A stretch of 64,000 nucleotides of DNA from Spirodela intermedia (GCA_902729315.2 LR746264.1:4985878-5049877); one strand, 5' to 3'. Shown: positions 43,263-54,689, counted from the stretch's first letter. Translations and numbers: made by a program. The notes: generated from the letters alone by a model not told the origin.

Positions 43263-44903
43263 TGACGTGACTCAATCGTTGTATGTTAAATCACGCACAT
43301 ATAAAATTTATAAAACTAGAAAATACGAATTTTCAGATATTTAGAAGTATTTCTAAATAAATATATCAATTTTAATTCAATAAAAATTCCAAAAATAGTG
43401 GTAATTTTCCAGGTCAATCATAGGGATGTAATATAATATCTGGTAATTATTCAGAATTTTTCTCAATGAATAAAATTTTCTTACGAATTTTATACTAGGA
43501 AATAAAAAGGAAATGTATTTAAAATTCACGAAAAAAAAAGGAAATAAGGGTGCGGGCATCAGGATGACGTCAGCGCCCGGCGAACGCGAATCAGGCAGAA
43601 ACAGAGTTCCGCCCAGCGATTCTTACGTAAGCGATTACATACGACTTAATTAATCAAATTAAGATCTGTAAAAGCCGAAAGAATCGTAATTTAACGAAGT
43701 ATAGTTTGGTAAATTAAAATCACACAAAGTATCACTAAATAAAGTGTAAATTAAATTGAAAGCAGGAAAACAGAGTTCCGGTGTCGCGACGGCGATACGT
43801 CGGCGATGAATCGGAATCCTAAGCGTTCGGGAGGATTGTCGTGCAGTGTCCACAGCCTCGAAGGCTCTCCTTGGACAAAGACGACGTGGGCAATCTCTAG
43901 ATCTTCTCGCGAAGTCTAGAGATCAATGAAGTGGGTCGTCAAATCGTCTCCGGCGGCTGTCACCCAGCAGAGCAAAAAAACGGCGACTTTGCGGCTCTCC
44001 GGCGGCTGTCACCCGACGAAGAGGCGCTGGATGGAGGTGGGGCGCGTGTTAGGGAGCTTCATCCTCAGGTCCACGCAGCAAGAGGAGGCTCTTCATCGCA
44101 TCTGGTACGCTCTCAGGAGGTGGCGATTGGTCTCCCGGCGGATCGTCCTCTTCTCGACGACGGCTTGTTTGTCGATCAATCAGAGATGATTTACTCGATG
44201 GATTCGTAATCCTTTTATCGTGAATCGTTCAGCAATTTTAGTAGCAATGCTCTGCGAATCGCGTTGACGAGATTTTCGCCGATGATCCAGCGATTCTCGT
44301 TGCTTAATCCTTCACCGGCGATCTGCAGGAAAGTCACGATAATCAGATAAAAATATATGAATTTTGACTCTGGGAGGATTCAAACCCACGCCGGTCGCCC
44401 GCCTCTTCTGAGGAAGGTGTGACGAGGGTTTAGTCCCACATTGGTTGTACGCCGATTTTTCGGGCGAATATATAGTAATGTTAGCTTTGTGAGCAAAGTC
44501 CCTTCTCTCGCGTGTATGACCACTCCTTGCCCCACAATCGACTGGCCACTGGTGACGTGGAAGGGGAGTGGCGTACGCGTGCCCTGTCGGTCCCCAAGCC
44601 AAGCCGCTCGAGCCCCTGCTCGCGGCTTACTCCCCGACTGCGCTTTCGACCCGCTTGCGGGCCCGACTGGCTGGCGGGTTCCCCCATTTTTGCAATATTT
44701 TTATTTTTATTTCTTGTTCTTCATTTATCTCAAAAGTAAGACTGTAAAAATCATATAAAATCACATAATTACCCAAAAATTCACGTTAATCAATTGAAAA
44801 CTAAAAATCATTCTTTAACACAAATATAAGTCTATTTATCATGAGTTAAGGCTAAAATTATATTATTTACTAATTATTAACTCATGATAATGAAGACTTA
44901 TCA
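43263..44903 (+). repeat. 3' LTR of the gag-only element (1641 bp, full-length family member)
   Basis: Runs TGACGTGACTCAATCG…GAAGACTTATCA. It is complementary to solo LTRs 1 and 2 over its whole length and shares its first 950 bp with the 5' LTR. A GC-rich segment (about 44490-44690) with possible hairpins follows the USE/TATA pair and ends in an oligo-T run. Confidence 0.88.
44432..44474 (+). promoter_or_regulatory. snRNA-type promoter signature (USE plus TATA) in the 3' LTR
   Basis: AGTCCCACATTG at 44432-44443, then 25 nt, then TATATA at 44469-44474. In plants the element RTCCCACATCG about 24-25 nt before a TATA box is the arrangement of Pol III-type snRNA genes such as U6; Pol II-type snRNA genes have about ten more. 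Activity is inferred, not shown. Confidence 0.6.
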
Positions 44904-44935
44904 GTCCTCTACCCTATATATATAAGGAGAGAAAG

Positions 44936-44937
<2 letters not shown>

Positions 44938-44972
<35 letters not shown>
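44938..44972. repeat. (GA)n expansion inside the copia 5' LTR
   Basis: About 17 GA units located where the 3' LTR has only a few purines (AGAAAGAGATATAC). This explains most of the length difference between the two copia LTRs. Confidence 0.85.
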
Positions 44973-44974
<2 letters not shown>

Positions 44975-45024
44975 CAATAAGATAGAGTAGGCCCATTAGA
45001 CTTGTACAGCCCACTCACAATTGT

Positions 45025-47689
45025 TCTGATGAATAGTTTACAAGATGTCAGGTATTAGGCTCAAAATGACAACTAGAGAACCCTCTAAAGTTGCATTCAC
45101 TTGTATGCTATATTTTTTTAGACTAACAACCTGAGAGTTGATTTTCCTTTTTTTTTTATTCATAGTTTTAATTAGTACTTACATGAGTCTTCTACATAAG
45201 AAAATCAGATTATTTTTGTGTGAAGTTATATTTTTGTGTTGGAGAGACTATGTTGTCTTACTAAAGTAGTGCTATGAAAATCAATAGAGTTTTAATAACA
45301 ATCTAAATCATAAAACATTTTGACAATTGACCATGAATAATGAATACACCCTAAAAAAAAGTTGACTAAAATTGTATTGATATCATTTAAACCTTCAAGA
45401 TATGTAGAGATAGATAAAGCTAAAATATTAAATCCTAATAAAATTACTTTTATAATAAAATCAAAATTTATATAAATAAAAAAATAAATTTTCAAAATCT
45501 ACTATACTATATTTTGCAACATTGGCGTGATGATTTTTTGATTTTTTTCTATTTCATTTAAGGAAAAAAAAAAAAAATTTGTGATGTTCTATTGATGAAA
45601 AGCTCATTTAGATATTACTTTCTCAATATAATATTCAAAGTAGAAATATCATTGGAACTACTACATTTAAGTTAGGTATAGAGAAGTACCTTAAATAGCT
45701 TTATTCTTTCAAGATAGTGGATCTATACATGTTTTGTCATGATACATGTTCATTTTAAAGTATGTAAAGCCCAAAAGAGCCTTGAGCACCTAACATAAGA
45801 TCTAGAGTAATTATAAAACATTTTATTGATATAGTACAAAGTTTTGAACATAAACCTAGATTTTAGGAGATCCAAACCTTCAACTTATAATGAGTATTAA
45901 TAGAATTAAGAAGATATTGAATCTTTAAGTGGGATGGAATGTATAATGAGATATTGATGAATTAGTTTCCTAATCAATTTTGGTGTTTTTAAGTAAATTT
46001 AAATAATTTTTCCAAATCTCAACTATAAAGCTTGATACATACTTTAGTTGGTCAACAAAGTGGGTTAGTTAAGTACCTACTTAGCAGATTACATGGAACA
46101 AAAGGGGACTGAATTGATCTCTTACATATTAACTGTCCTTTTTTTATTTTTGAGTGTTGACTTTATTATCCTAATTTGAATTAGACAAGGATAGGGAGAG
46201 AGGTAATAACATACAATTTTTTAGTTATTCCGGCAATTACTTTAGCATACATCCACTTCTAGACTTAAAATTTTGATTCCACTATTATTATCTTAGAATA
46301 TAGGTGATTTCATGAGATTAACACTTTTACAAAGACTTTGTGAGTTTATCAATTCCTATTACATTTTTTTAATGCTCACTAGTAACCCTAATAGCATATA
46401 CTCCATGTCTATCTACTAAACTTATGACTTTAGATACCCTTAATAATATTTGATAGGTATTTAAAGAGTTAATTCAATTTTTTATTCAAACACAAGGTTG
46501 GTAATAAGAAATATTTAGCTCTAATGCACAATTTGTTGGAACATTAATACTAGGTGAAACATAGTGAGGGGTCCAATTGGGGTTTCTAATATTTTTTTGT
46601 TTTTTTTTATTGAAGCTAAACCTATGTATATGTCATAATATGTGTCAAGACAAATCTAGTGATAAGACCTCTCTTTCTCAAAGAACATCAAGATTTTTGT
46701 GTTGGTTTGCCCCTGACCTGACTACTTTTAATCCTAGAGGAAACTTCCCTCCAGTATTTAATACTTTCCTTGAGAATTACATGTTAATATTCATGACATC
46801 ACGTACCTAAACACCTCAAGTTCATCTCCTTATAGAGTTAGGTTTTCTCAAACCAAACATGGCTACCAAGATCTAATACTTTTACCTAAATCACTCTTCT
46901 CTCATCACTCAATTATCTTACCCCCTCATGAAGAGCAAGAGCTATGATGATGGAGTTGATCATTTTGCCAAAATCTTTGATGTGTATAGTTGCAGGATAT
47001 TAATTATGTGACTTGAATCTTTGTATGTTCAACTAATTTTTGATACATAACCCTTCTCGTAGAAGTAAGCCTTTGTAATTTACTAGGTTATTAATTTTAC
47101 CAAATCTCCAATGTTTTGAGAACCTTGTTCAAAAACCTGTCATTTTTCAAAATGTGTGAGAAGGACATGCAAACCGTCAATCCTCAAATCTCCTTATTCC
47201 CTTGTTATTTTTTATTTAAATTTGAACTAATTTCTTTAACTTTAAAAAGAATGGTTGGATGTCCAATTTAGATCTAAATCATCAAGTGCAATATAACTTT
47301 TTGTCTACAAAAGTAGTTTAGTTGTGTTTAAAATTTAAATATCTCTTTCATTTTCTCATCTTCTTGATGATTTCATTCATTGTAAGATTTTAAGAACCTT
47401 TCTATCATCATAAATGTTAAACACTACATAATATGATTAGAGAAATATATAATAAAAAATTATATAATTCGTATGATTTATTTATATGCCCATTTAACCA
47501 TATACTTATCCTTTCATTTGAAGATAATTATTCATCTTATATTCTTTGCTGGTTAAATGTTCCTAAATTGGCAAATCATTTAATCTCAAATATTAATATC
47601 TTAGATTCAATTGTTACTGATAGATCATATAATTAATAAATAAATTTTATATAATAAATATATTGAATGGTTTGAATATTTAAGACATG
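45025..47689. other. AT-rich intergenic or old repeat DNA
   Basis: No gene or recognisable element. Short ORFs only (for example 46577-46810 and 47433-47636), without similarity I can name. It may contain the decayed 5' part of the chromovirus that becomes recognisable at about 47.7 kb. Confidence 0.4.
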
Positions 47690-49263
47690 TATAAATAATC
47701 ATAATAGCATTCAAAACACATGAGAGGTGCTATGAATTCAAAGTTATGCCTTTTGATTTCTTGAATGTGCTGGCCACTTTTTAGTCGTCAATTTTCAAAC
47801 ACTTCCTTTAGGAAGTTCATACTAATAATCCTTGATATCCTAGTGTACAATTGAGATTCAGCAATGCACAAGATACATCTATGACAAGTATTTTAACCCT
47901 ATAAACCTGTAAATTACATCTCAACATAAAGAAATATGTTTTTTAGTAAAACAACATTAAATACATGAGACACTAGGTGCTTGAAAAGAGAGTGAAGGTT
48001 GACCAAGCCAAGATAACAGCTATGATCAATTGGCCGACTCCTACCACTCTAAGGGAGTCATGAGGATTTTTTAGTCTCGCAAACTATTGTAGAAGATTTG
48101 TATAGAATTCTAGAGTGTTGCCTTAGTCCCTATACAATAGCTCAAAGAAAGATGTTTTTCAATGGCGGGTTGATAACAAATTTTCAAACGACTTAAATTA
48201 GTCCTAAAGAGTTTACTAGTACTAATTTTATTTGATTTTTCACATCAAGTCAAACACATCAAGATAGGACATAAGTGCAATCCTAATACATAAATGCCAA
48301 CCTATGGAATTTTTAGGTCAAGTAACATCAATTAAACACTAATTTAAAATTATGTATGAACATGAATTAATGGCCATAGTATTAGCCATACAAAAAAGTG
48401 GACACTATTACTAGGCCAACACTTTATTTTTCATATTGGTCAATGAAGTCTTAAGTTCTTGTTAGAACATAAACATATCTCCCAAGACTATCAATGGTGG
48501 CTGATCAGGCTATTTGAGTACAATTTCAAGATATAGAACAAATATGACACTAATAAGAATGTTCCAAATGTCCTCTCAAGACAACTAACAAAATAGTATT
48601 CCAAATTTTTGACATGCAGGCTATAGTTAAAGAAGTATACAACAAGACGCTCACATTTCACACATTAATCAGAACTTAAAAAGAGGGATTGAAATGTGGC
48701 CCAAGTACAACTTGCATTGTGGATTGCATTTACACCACCATCAGTTGGTTATCCCTAAAGGTTCAAGTCACATAAACTAACTCCTAAAAGCTTATCATGA
48801 TTCTGCTTTAAGGGGACACTTATGGGTTCTTCACACCTATAATTGTTTGGCACAAGACATGTTTGTGGAAAACATGAAACAACCATTTGGATAGTCTATG
48901 GGAAAATATAGCATATGTCAAAAATAAATACAAGGCACTCTCACTTGTGAGATTATTCCAACCACTCCGAATTCCACAACAAGTATGAGATGATTTATCT
49001 ATGGATTTTATTGAAGGTCTTCACCAATCATTTCATTACAAATACACAATAGTGGTAATGGACCAACTTAGTAAATACACTCACTTCACAACACTCAAAC
49101 ACTTTTTCTCTACATAAGATGTTTATCATATTTTCTTACAGGAGATAATCATGCTACATTACATACCACTAATCATTATATCTAATAGAGACAATCTTTA
49201 TGAGTCATTTTTGGTCAAACATTTTCAGATCACATGCCACAACTTTCACACACCACAATTTAT
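47690..49263 (+). pseudogene. chromovirus (Ty3/gypsy) pol remnant: RT, RNase H, integrase core
   Basis: Plus-strand reading with many stops and frame changes. It contains a reverse transcriptase end (MPFDFLNVLATF, then VKVDQAKITAMINWPTP TTLRESRGFF), RNase H (HELMAIVLAIQKS near 48370), an integrase zinc region (LRGHLWVLHTYN) and the integrase core (MDFIEGLHQSFHYKYTIVVMDQLSKYTHF at about 49010-49095). These are ordered as in Ty3/gypsy chromoviruses. It is non-functional. Confidence 0.8.
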
Positions 49264-51873
49264 TGTTGGGTTTGATGTGGCTAAGTATACCAAGAGGGTG
49301 AACTAGTTTTAGTTTCCTATGTTTTCTCTTATATTTTGTTATTTTATTTGTGTATATGTGTTAACACATGTTCTCAAAAGTCTCTCAAGTATATATGTGC
49401 AAGTTCACATAAGTCAGTCCTCTTTTTTATGTATATTCACTTTGTTCTCTCTCTCTCACACACTCATAGCAATGAGGGACAGAGCAAGAGGGGTGTGCTA
49501 CGTAAGTCAGTCCTAAATGAACTTTCATACCGGAGTCACTATTTTCTTCTAGAAATATAATTGATTTCATGAGATTAGTGACTCAAACACTTATGTTCAA
49601 TCTCCACAAAGATCACACCCCTTGTGGGCAAGGTTTGACTCTTGATACCACATATATATATGACAATACACTAGTCTAATTAGAGACCACACCCTCTATG
49701 AACACTTTTTAGCTCTCAACACCTCTTACCTAAGCCTAACCCTCTCTCCACTCACCACCTAGGTTACCTTAGGGCACAATGGAAAGAGTCATTCTTCAAT
49801 GTAGTTTGTTGACTTGAATCATCGCAATTGTGTAAGAAAAATGATGGAGCTTTCAAGTCTTCTTATGAAGCACATGGTAGTTTCTCTTTGATAAATAAAA
49901 TATGAGCTTCTTTCAAGTTTGAGTAGATGAGATATAAAGATTTTCTCCTTGTGAATTAATTATGGTTCTTTGTCAGCTCATTCTATTTATCCTTTAACAT
50001 CTCTTTGTTATTTCAATACTTGAGAATGATGATGGGGATTAGAGCTGCCACATCATTAGTGTCTATCACATTAGCAAAGGATGTCATGTCATTTTTGAAT
50101 GTCACATCATCATTAAATGACATGTCATCCCTATGGCTGATGTGTTGTCATCACATCAATGCATTGTTTGGTGAATCAGCACATCCTTTCATTATCTGTA
50201 AATATCCCTAGAATGATAATTGACAAAAAAAATTCAATACCTCTATCGTCATTGCCCCCCCATCGGTGCCACCATCCCACCTTCCAACCACTGCATTGTG
50301 GTTGTCTCCCTTTAGTGCCACCACCACCTCGAGCCCAGCATCAAGTCACGACCACAATGCCCAATTAGGTTTTTGGCAGCAACCAGCTTAAGGTGGCCAC
50401 TTATTGGGCCCCACCCACCCAACTTGACCCAGCCCACCTATTCTGCTAGCTCAGTCACTTTGACCATATAACCCAACCCATCTGACCCATTGACCCAACC
50501 ACCTTAACTGTCCAACCCAGCCCACCTGATCCATTGGTCTAACCATGAAAGATCATTGACCCAATAAGTTTCTTAATCCTAGAGTCACTCCCTTCTCACA
50601 GCCCATTATTAATCCTAGGCTCATTGAATGACCATAGTCAGTCCCATCAAGTCCAACCCGGTGAGTTGTCCCACATCAAATGGTCATGTGAATTCCAAAT
50701 TATTTTTATTGCTATGTTAGCATGCTAATGACCTTCAGTGGCTCTTCAGCTCAAAGCTTTATGTTCTTACATAGGTTGTCTTTGATATCTTTTCTAGAGA
50801 TATGTAACAAATAAATAGGCATTTTCTCTATTGTGGTCTAATTCAGATGTATTCATTTAACTTGTCATTCAGTTCACATACTTTGTTGACGTGTTATCAT
50901 TCATAATTCATGTTGCTAACCTTCAGCCATTCATTGGATAAAAATTTTATGCTCTCATGTAAGCTATCTTTCATATTGTGTTGAGATATTTAGCAAATCA
51001 ATATGCATCTTTGCCTCCAAGGTCAAACTTAAATATGATTTTTTAGCTTGTCATTTTGTTCACAGTTGTCTCACATATCATTTTTGAAGCTTTGTTTTCA
51101 ATATTCATAATACATCAATAGATATTTCTATTTTTAAGATTGAATTGAAGTAAGTTGTTTTGCTGTCATTTTCTTTACATTAGACATTGTCCAAGATATG
51201 TGGCAAAGACATCTTTACTTCCATAGAGATTGATTACTTCTTTACATGCAAACACTTTAGCTTAGCTACTATATAAGATTAGAGATATATTTATGCTTTA
51301 GTCATTGATTTTTGATATTGCTTTGTATTTTCTTAACCAGCTTTCTAGCATGTCAATATAGAGATTTTGATTTCAAATCCCGCCCATACATTACTCTTCA
51401 TTATATTCAAATATTTTGGCTACCACTTTTCCACATCTTGTAGCTTGTGTCTTGAGTTCAAATCTCACACCTAACATTGTGTGCTCTGATTTTTAAACAT
51501 ATTTTTTGTTGAAGCTTCTGACTCCATATCACATACATTTTACATTTAAATCCTACATGTAACTTCATATTTCTAAATTGTATGTAAAACTTTGCCATAC
51601 ATGTTGACATATGTTTCCCTATACATATGTTCTAACAATATGATGCTACATTATTTCAACATGAAGAATATCTCAAGAGTGTAACTTCTTGAATTCATTG
51701 TTAATCATAAGGCTATATTAAGCATCATCAATATATGTATTTTGAATAATCTTTAGATATATTAAACTTGTGATGTAAACTATCATGATATCTATTAATG
51801 GTTTAATAATTTTTTAATAAATTATTCATAAATACTTTTTTTAATATAAGTGTCGAAACCAAGGGCATCAACA
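49264..51873. mobile_element. 2.6-kb insertion interrupting the chromovirus integrase
   Basis: Chromovirus integrase breaks off at about 49263 and resumes at about 51880. The intervening segment begins TGTTGGGTTTGATG and ends GCATCAACA, the TGTTG…CAACA ends of an LTR. I see no convincing target duplication and no coding domain. It contains a stem-forming repeat (50081-50094 with 50115-50128) and a CCCACCCAACTTGACCC-type Pro-codon-rich stretch at 50.4-50.55 kb. A solo LTR or short non-autonomous element is likely; the boundaries are approximate. Confidence 0.45.
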
Positions 51874-52235
51874 CTTACCACCATCAATTGGATGGTTAGA
51901 TTGAGAAACTATCACATGCTAGTCTATTTCAACCTTCAAGGAACTACAAACACAAACATCACATGCCACCTCTAAGATCATGACACTATCTTGACACAAC
52001 TCAACAACACCTTCTCTAGACCCAAGCCTATATTAAGTCATGAATAGATAAAAGCACTGAGACATGAAAAATGCAGTGGGTGATTATGTGCACCTCAAGA
52101 TGAGGTCATATCATCTCATTTCATTAAGTCAATGACCAAAAGAGAAATTAGCATTAAGATATTTTAAACTATTTAAGATTGTCAAGAAGATTGATCCATT
52201 CACCTACATATTATACCTACTAGTGTCCACTTGTT
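51874..52235 (+). pseudogene. chromovirus integrase C-terminal remnant
   Basis: Begins with TYHHQLDG (compare the YHPQTDG motif of gypsy integrases). After a deletion it continues GDYVHLKMRSYHLISL and ALRYFKLFKIVKKIDPFTYIL (about 52060-52215), the GPY/F region. It is collinear with the piece ending at 49263. Confidence 0.7.
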
Positions 52236-52429
52236 GTTGTATTTAAATGCACACTATCTGATAATATTTATAACTAAAACTTAATAAAATATTAATATAG
52301 AAGTAAGTCTCAAGTCAAATACAAGGAAATTGATTAATCTGTCAGGAAAAATAATTTAATTTATATATAAAGTAATTTTAAATATTTTATTAATATTTAA
52401 TAGAAATAATAAAATAGAAGAGTGAGGTG

Positions 52430-52765
52430 AAAAGAATAAAGGAAGGGAAGTAAAGAAAAGAAAGGAAGAAAAGAGAGAAAGAAGAGAGAGCTCTCACAAA
52501 AGATAGATGAGATCTCTTGTGAAAGGGAGAGAAAGAAAGAGAGGAGGAGAGATAGCTCTCACGAGAGAGAGAAAGGATGAGATCTATCACGAAAGGGAGA
52601 GAAAGCTCTCATGAGAGAGAAAAAGGACGAGATCTCTCGTGAAAGGGAGAAAGAGAAGGAGATCGAGAGAGAGAGGGAGAGAAAGGGAGAGATCTCATGA
52701 GAGACGAAGAGAGAAGAGAGGTCTCACAAGAGAGGGAGAGAGAAATAAGACAAAAAATAAAGAAA
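52430..52765. repeat. GA-rich imperfect tandem repeat
   Basis: Units of roughly 50-65 bp, each with CTCTCA-C/T-GAGAGAGA followed by GAGATCTCTCGTGAAAGGGA or variants; at least three units are clear (starting near 52494, 52556 and 52606). The blocks CTCTCATGAGAG and AGATCTCT are palindromic. Plus-strand ORF 52639-52827 here is an artefact of purine bias. Confidence 0.75.
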
Positions 52766-53879
52766 GAGAGAAATACAATCAACTCATTTTCTCATATGAA
52801 TGTGTGTTTGAAGATTCACACACATGACATGAGGTCAGCCGTGAATGTCTCCAACTTATTTTAATTGTTGAACACTCATTAATTAGCCTGTAATCTCAGT
52901 GATTTTGCATTCAAAAATAAAATATATATTATTCACAAAAAACTAAAAGAAAAGAAGTTGGAAATGATCATAGCTTGATCTCAAATGAGTTTTGAAGGAT
53001 TCAAATGAAGAACAAAGATCATTCATCAAGTTTTGAATTAGTTCTACTCATTTCAATCGAAATGTACATGAAACAAAAAGACTTACCATAAAATATAAAT
53101 AAATAACACAAACAGGTAAGTAAATACTCAAAATAGTAAATAAATTATTATCTAAGTTTAGTATGCCTCCTAAGTAATTTGAGACACTAGTGTGATGACT
53201 TGGTTTCGTCTGGACGTGCCACACCATATCAAAAGTCATAGAAGTATCATCTAGAAGTACTATGTGACTTGTCGAAAAGATTTGCCAAAAGAGGGGTTGC
53301 CATGTTGTCACTATCGTCTAGGGGAGAAGGGAAGAGCTGATCACTTGTCGAAGGCCTTGAGTGTAGTTAGGGAAGGAAGTAAAAAGCTTATCAATCGCTA
53401 GAGATGTCGATCGCGCAAAAGGAGGGAAGAATGGATTACAAATTCATGACTACCATTGAGATTTTAAATATAATCGATAATGTCTATTTGACCAAAAAAT
53501 AATCAATTATTATCTTCATATCCTTGACGGTGATACGTGTGAGAACTTAAGTTCATAGTATCGTGGTGCTTCATGAGCTACTATAACATATGAGCTTGGT
53601 CATGTGGTGCTCTAAGGGATGTAAGATCAACCAGCCATGAACCGTTGTCAATTGGGAACTTAAGTTCCAATATCATGGCACCTCCACAGTCGTCGGATCA
53701 GCCTTTAAGGCTACATGCGTGTTGAGCGGTGTCGAACTAGCAAACCGCCAATGGATCACTTTACTCATTTGGTATCATAACGGTATGCTAGTCGCAAGAC
53801 TAAGCTAATCGAATGACGTGGCTCTCTGTGTACTGCTAGATCACACCACGCTCTAGATGATTGTGCTGAAACAGATGAA

Positions 53880-54235
53880 AACATTTAGTCCCACATCAGA
53901 AATATTTCAGAAGATATGCCGAATATAAACTAAAGCTACGATCTCTTAGTAGAAATCCCTTCTCTTGAAATAAAATAATGTCTAGGACCATTTTGGGAGA
54001 AGGCAATAAGGTGGTCTGCCCTCACGTGTGCACGTTTGTACATGCGCTCCTTGCCCCATGACCAATTGGCCACCAAGACATGGAAAGGGAGCGACGCACA
54101 TGAGTGTGGAGCGAGGCCTTCGCTACTTGAGCCCAGCTCGTGGCTCCCCTGGTCTGGGTCTACTCGATTGACCATTGTCCCCCCTCCAAGTTAGTTGTCG
54201 AGTGCCAACTTGCTAGCAAGCAGAAGAATTTTTTA
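53880..54235 (+). repeat. diverged relative of the gypsy LTR family
   Basis: Shares ordered blocks with 44425-44690: TTTAGTCCCACAT, a GCCGAATATA box, CTCCTTGCCCCA, a TTGGCCACC…CATGGAAAGGGAGCGACGCAC block, and TTGAGCCC…GCTCGTGGCT. It then reaches an oligo-T run. Same orientation as the 3' LTR of the gag-only element. Confidence 0.65.
53887..53929 (+). promoter_or_regulatory. USE plus TATA signature in the diverged LTR
   Basis: AGTCCCACATCA at 53887-53898, 25 nt, then TATAAA at 53924-53929. The spacer sequence is unlike that of the other three copies, yet its length is the same. Confidence 0.55.
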
Positions 54236-54479
54236 TATTTATTATTTTTATTTTAATAATCAAAAATTATGTTAAGTATTCTAACTTCAGACTTCTAAAA
54301 TTAACAATATATCCTATATTTACTATGCAAGTTTACATAATAAATCAAATAATTAAAACACATAAATCTAGCATTAATAGCTACCACCCTCAACTCAGAT
54401 TTATTTAATTTTCTATGTTTCTCAATTTAGGAAACCATGAGAGCTATCAGAGACCCACAACTCTCCTCATTGTTGCTCT

Positions 54480-54680
54480 AAATTGACCTCATTAAGTGGT
54501 CCATCCACAAAGCATCATTGCAGCCTAAGTAGTAGAGTGTGGCCCAAAAGTTTTGGTCAAATGGCAATAATTACCAACATGTGATGCCTCCTGGGAGCTA
54601 GACAACCTTGTAGCAATTGTTCCCTTCCTTCCACCTTGAGGACAATGTGTCTTCAATAATGAGGAGTGATGTTGGGCCCC
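54480..54680 (+). pseudogene. chromovirus chromodomain and C-terminal remnant
   Basis: Readable as PKVLVKWQ*LPTCDASWELDNL (54545-54610), the VKW…W-E pattern of integrase-borne chromodomains. After a frameshift it gives HLEDNVSSIMRSDVGP, similar to the end of chromovirus polyproteins (LEDK…GG…N). It completes the element whose earlier parts are at 47.7-49.3 and 51.9-52.2 kb. Confidence 0.7.
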
Positions 54681-54689
54681 TAGTGGGTC

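Larger units (their letters stand above)
37459..44903 (+). mobile_element. Athila/Tat-like gag-only LTR retrotransposon (7445 bp) inserted in the copia 5' LTR
   Basis: Flanked by target duplication GTCCT (37454-37458 and 44904-44908). Order on plus: 5' LTR 37459-38951; primer site TGGCGCCGTTGCCGGGGA (38957-38974, tRNA-Asp type, as in Athila/Tat elements); gag ORF; a 3' non-coding block with the Athila/Tat-type sequence AGCGCT…TGGGAGTCAACCCA at about 41674-41700; two polypurine tracts; 3' LTR 43263-44903. No protease, reverse transcriptase or integrase is present, so the element is non-autonomous. The open gag suggests it is younger than its copia host. The 5' and 3' LTRs differ in their last third (see separate entries). 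Confidence 0.85.
30228..45019 (-). mobile_element. decayed Ty1/copia retrotransposon carrying three nested insertions
   Basis: An element on the minus strand bounded by target duplications ATTGT (30223-30227 and 45020-45024). Its 3' LTR is 30228-30352. Its 5' LTR is 37424-37458 plus 44909-45019, split by a later insertion. Next to the 5' LTR a degenerate initiator-Met tRNA primer site (37412-37423, three transition differences from TGGTATCAGAGC) is visible. Next to the 3' LTR is a polypurine tract (complement of 30353-30367). Removing three nested insertions leaves about 4.1 kb. Domains follow in the expected minus-strand order: gag zinc knuckle, protease, integrase, reverse transcriptase, RNase H, all broken by stops and frameshifts. 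It cannot encode working proteins. Confidence 0.88.
52236..54240. other. second interruption of the chromovirus, with GA-rich minisatellite and diverged LTR
   Basis: Separates the integrase C-terminus from the chromodomain. It includes the purine-rich array at 52430-52760 and a plus-strand segment (about 53880-54235) related to the LTR family of the 33-45 kb stack. The stretch 52.8-53.88 kb shows no recognisable feature. Confidence 0.5.

Noticed and set aside
43263-44903. TIR-type DNA transposon with very long inverted repeats spanning 33.2-44.9 kb
   Set aside because: The inverted arms are two separate LTR insertions, each with its own target duplication (ATGTC and GTCCT); nothing duplicates the outer pair.
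50655-50680. A fifth USE-like sequence (TGTCCCACATCA)
   Set aside because: No TATA-like box follows at 25 or 35 nt, and no LTR-family similarity surrounds it.
52639-52827. 62-codon Arg/Glu-rich ORF
   Set aside because: Direct translation of the GA-rich minisatellite.
53770-53785. TTGGTATCATAAC as a primer binding site
   Set aside because: No LTR end is adjacent and the match to the initiator tRNA site stops after eight bases.
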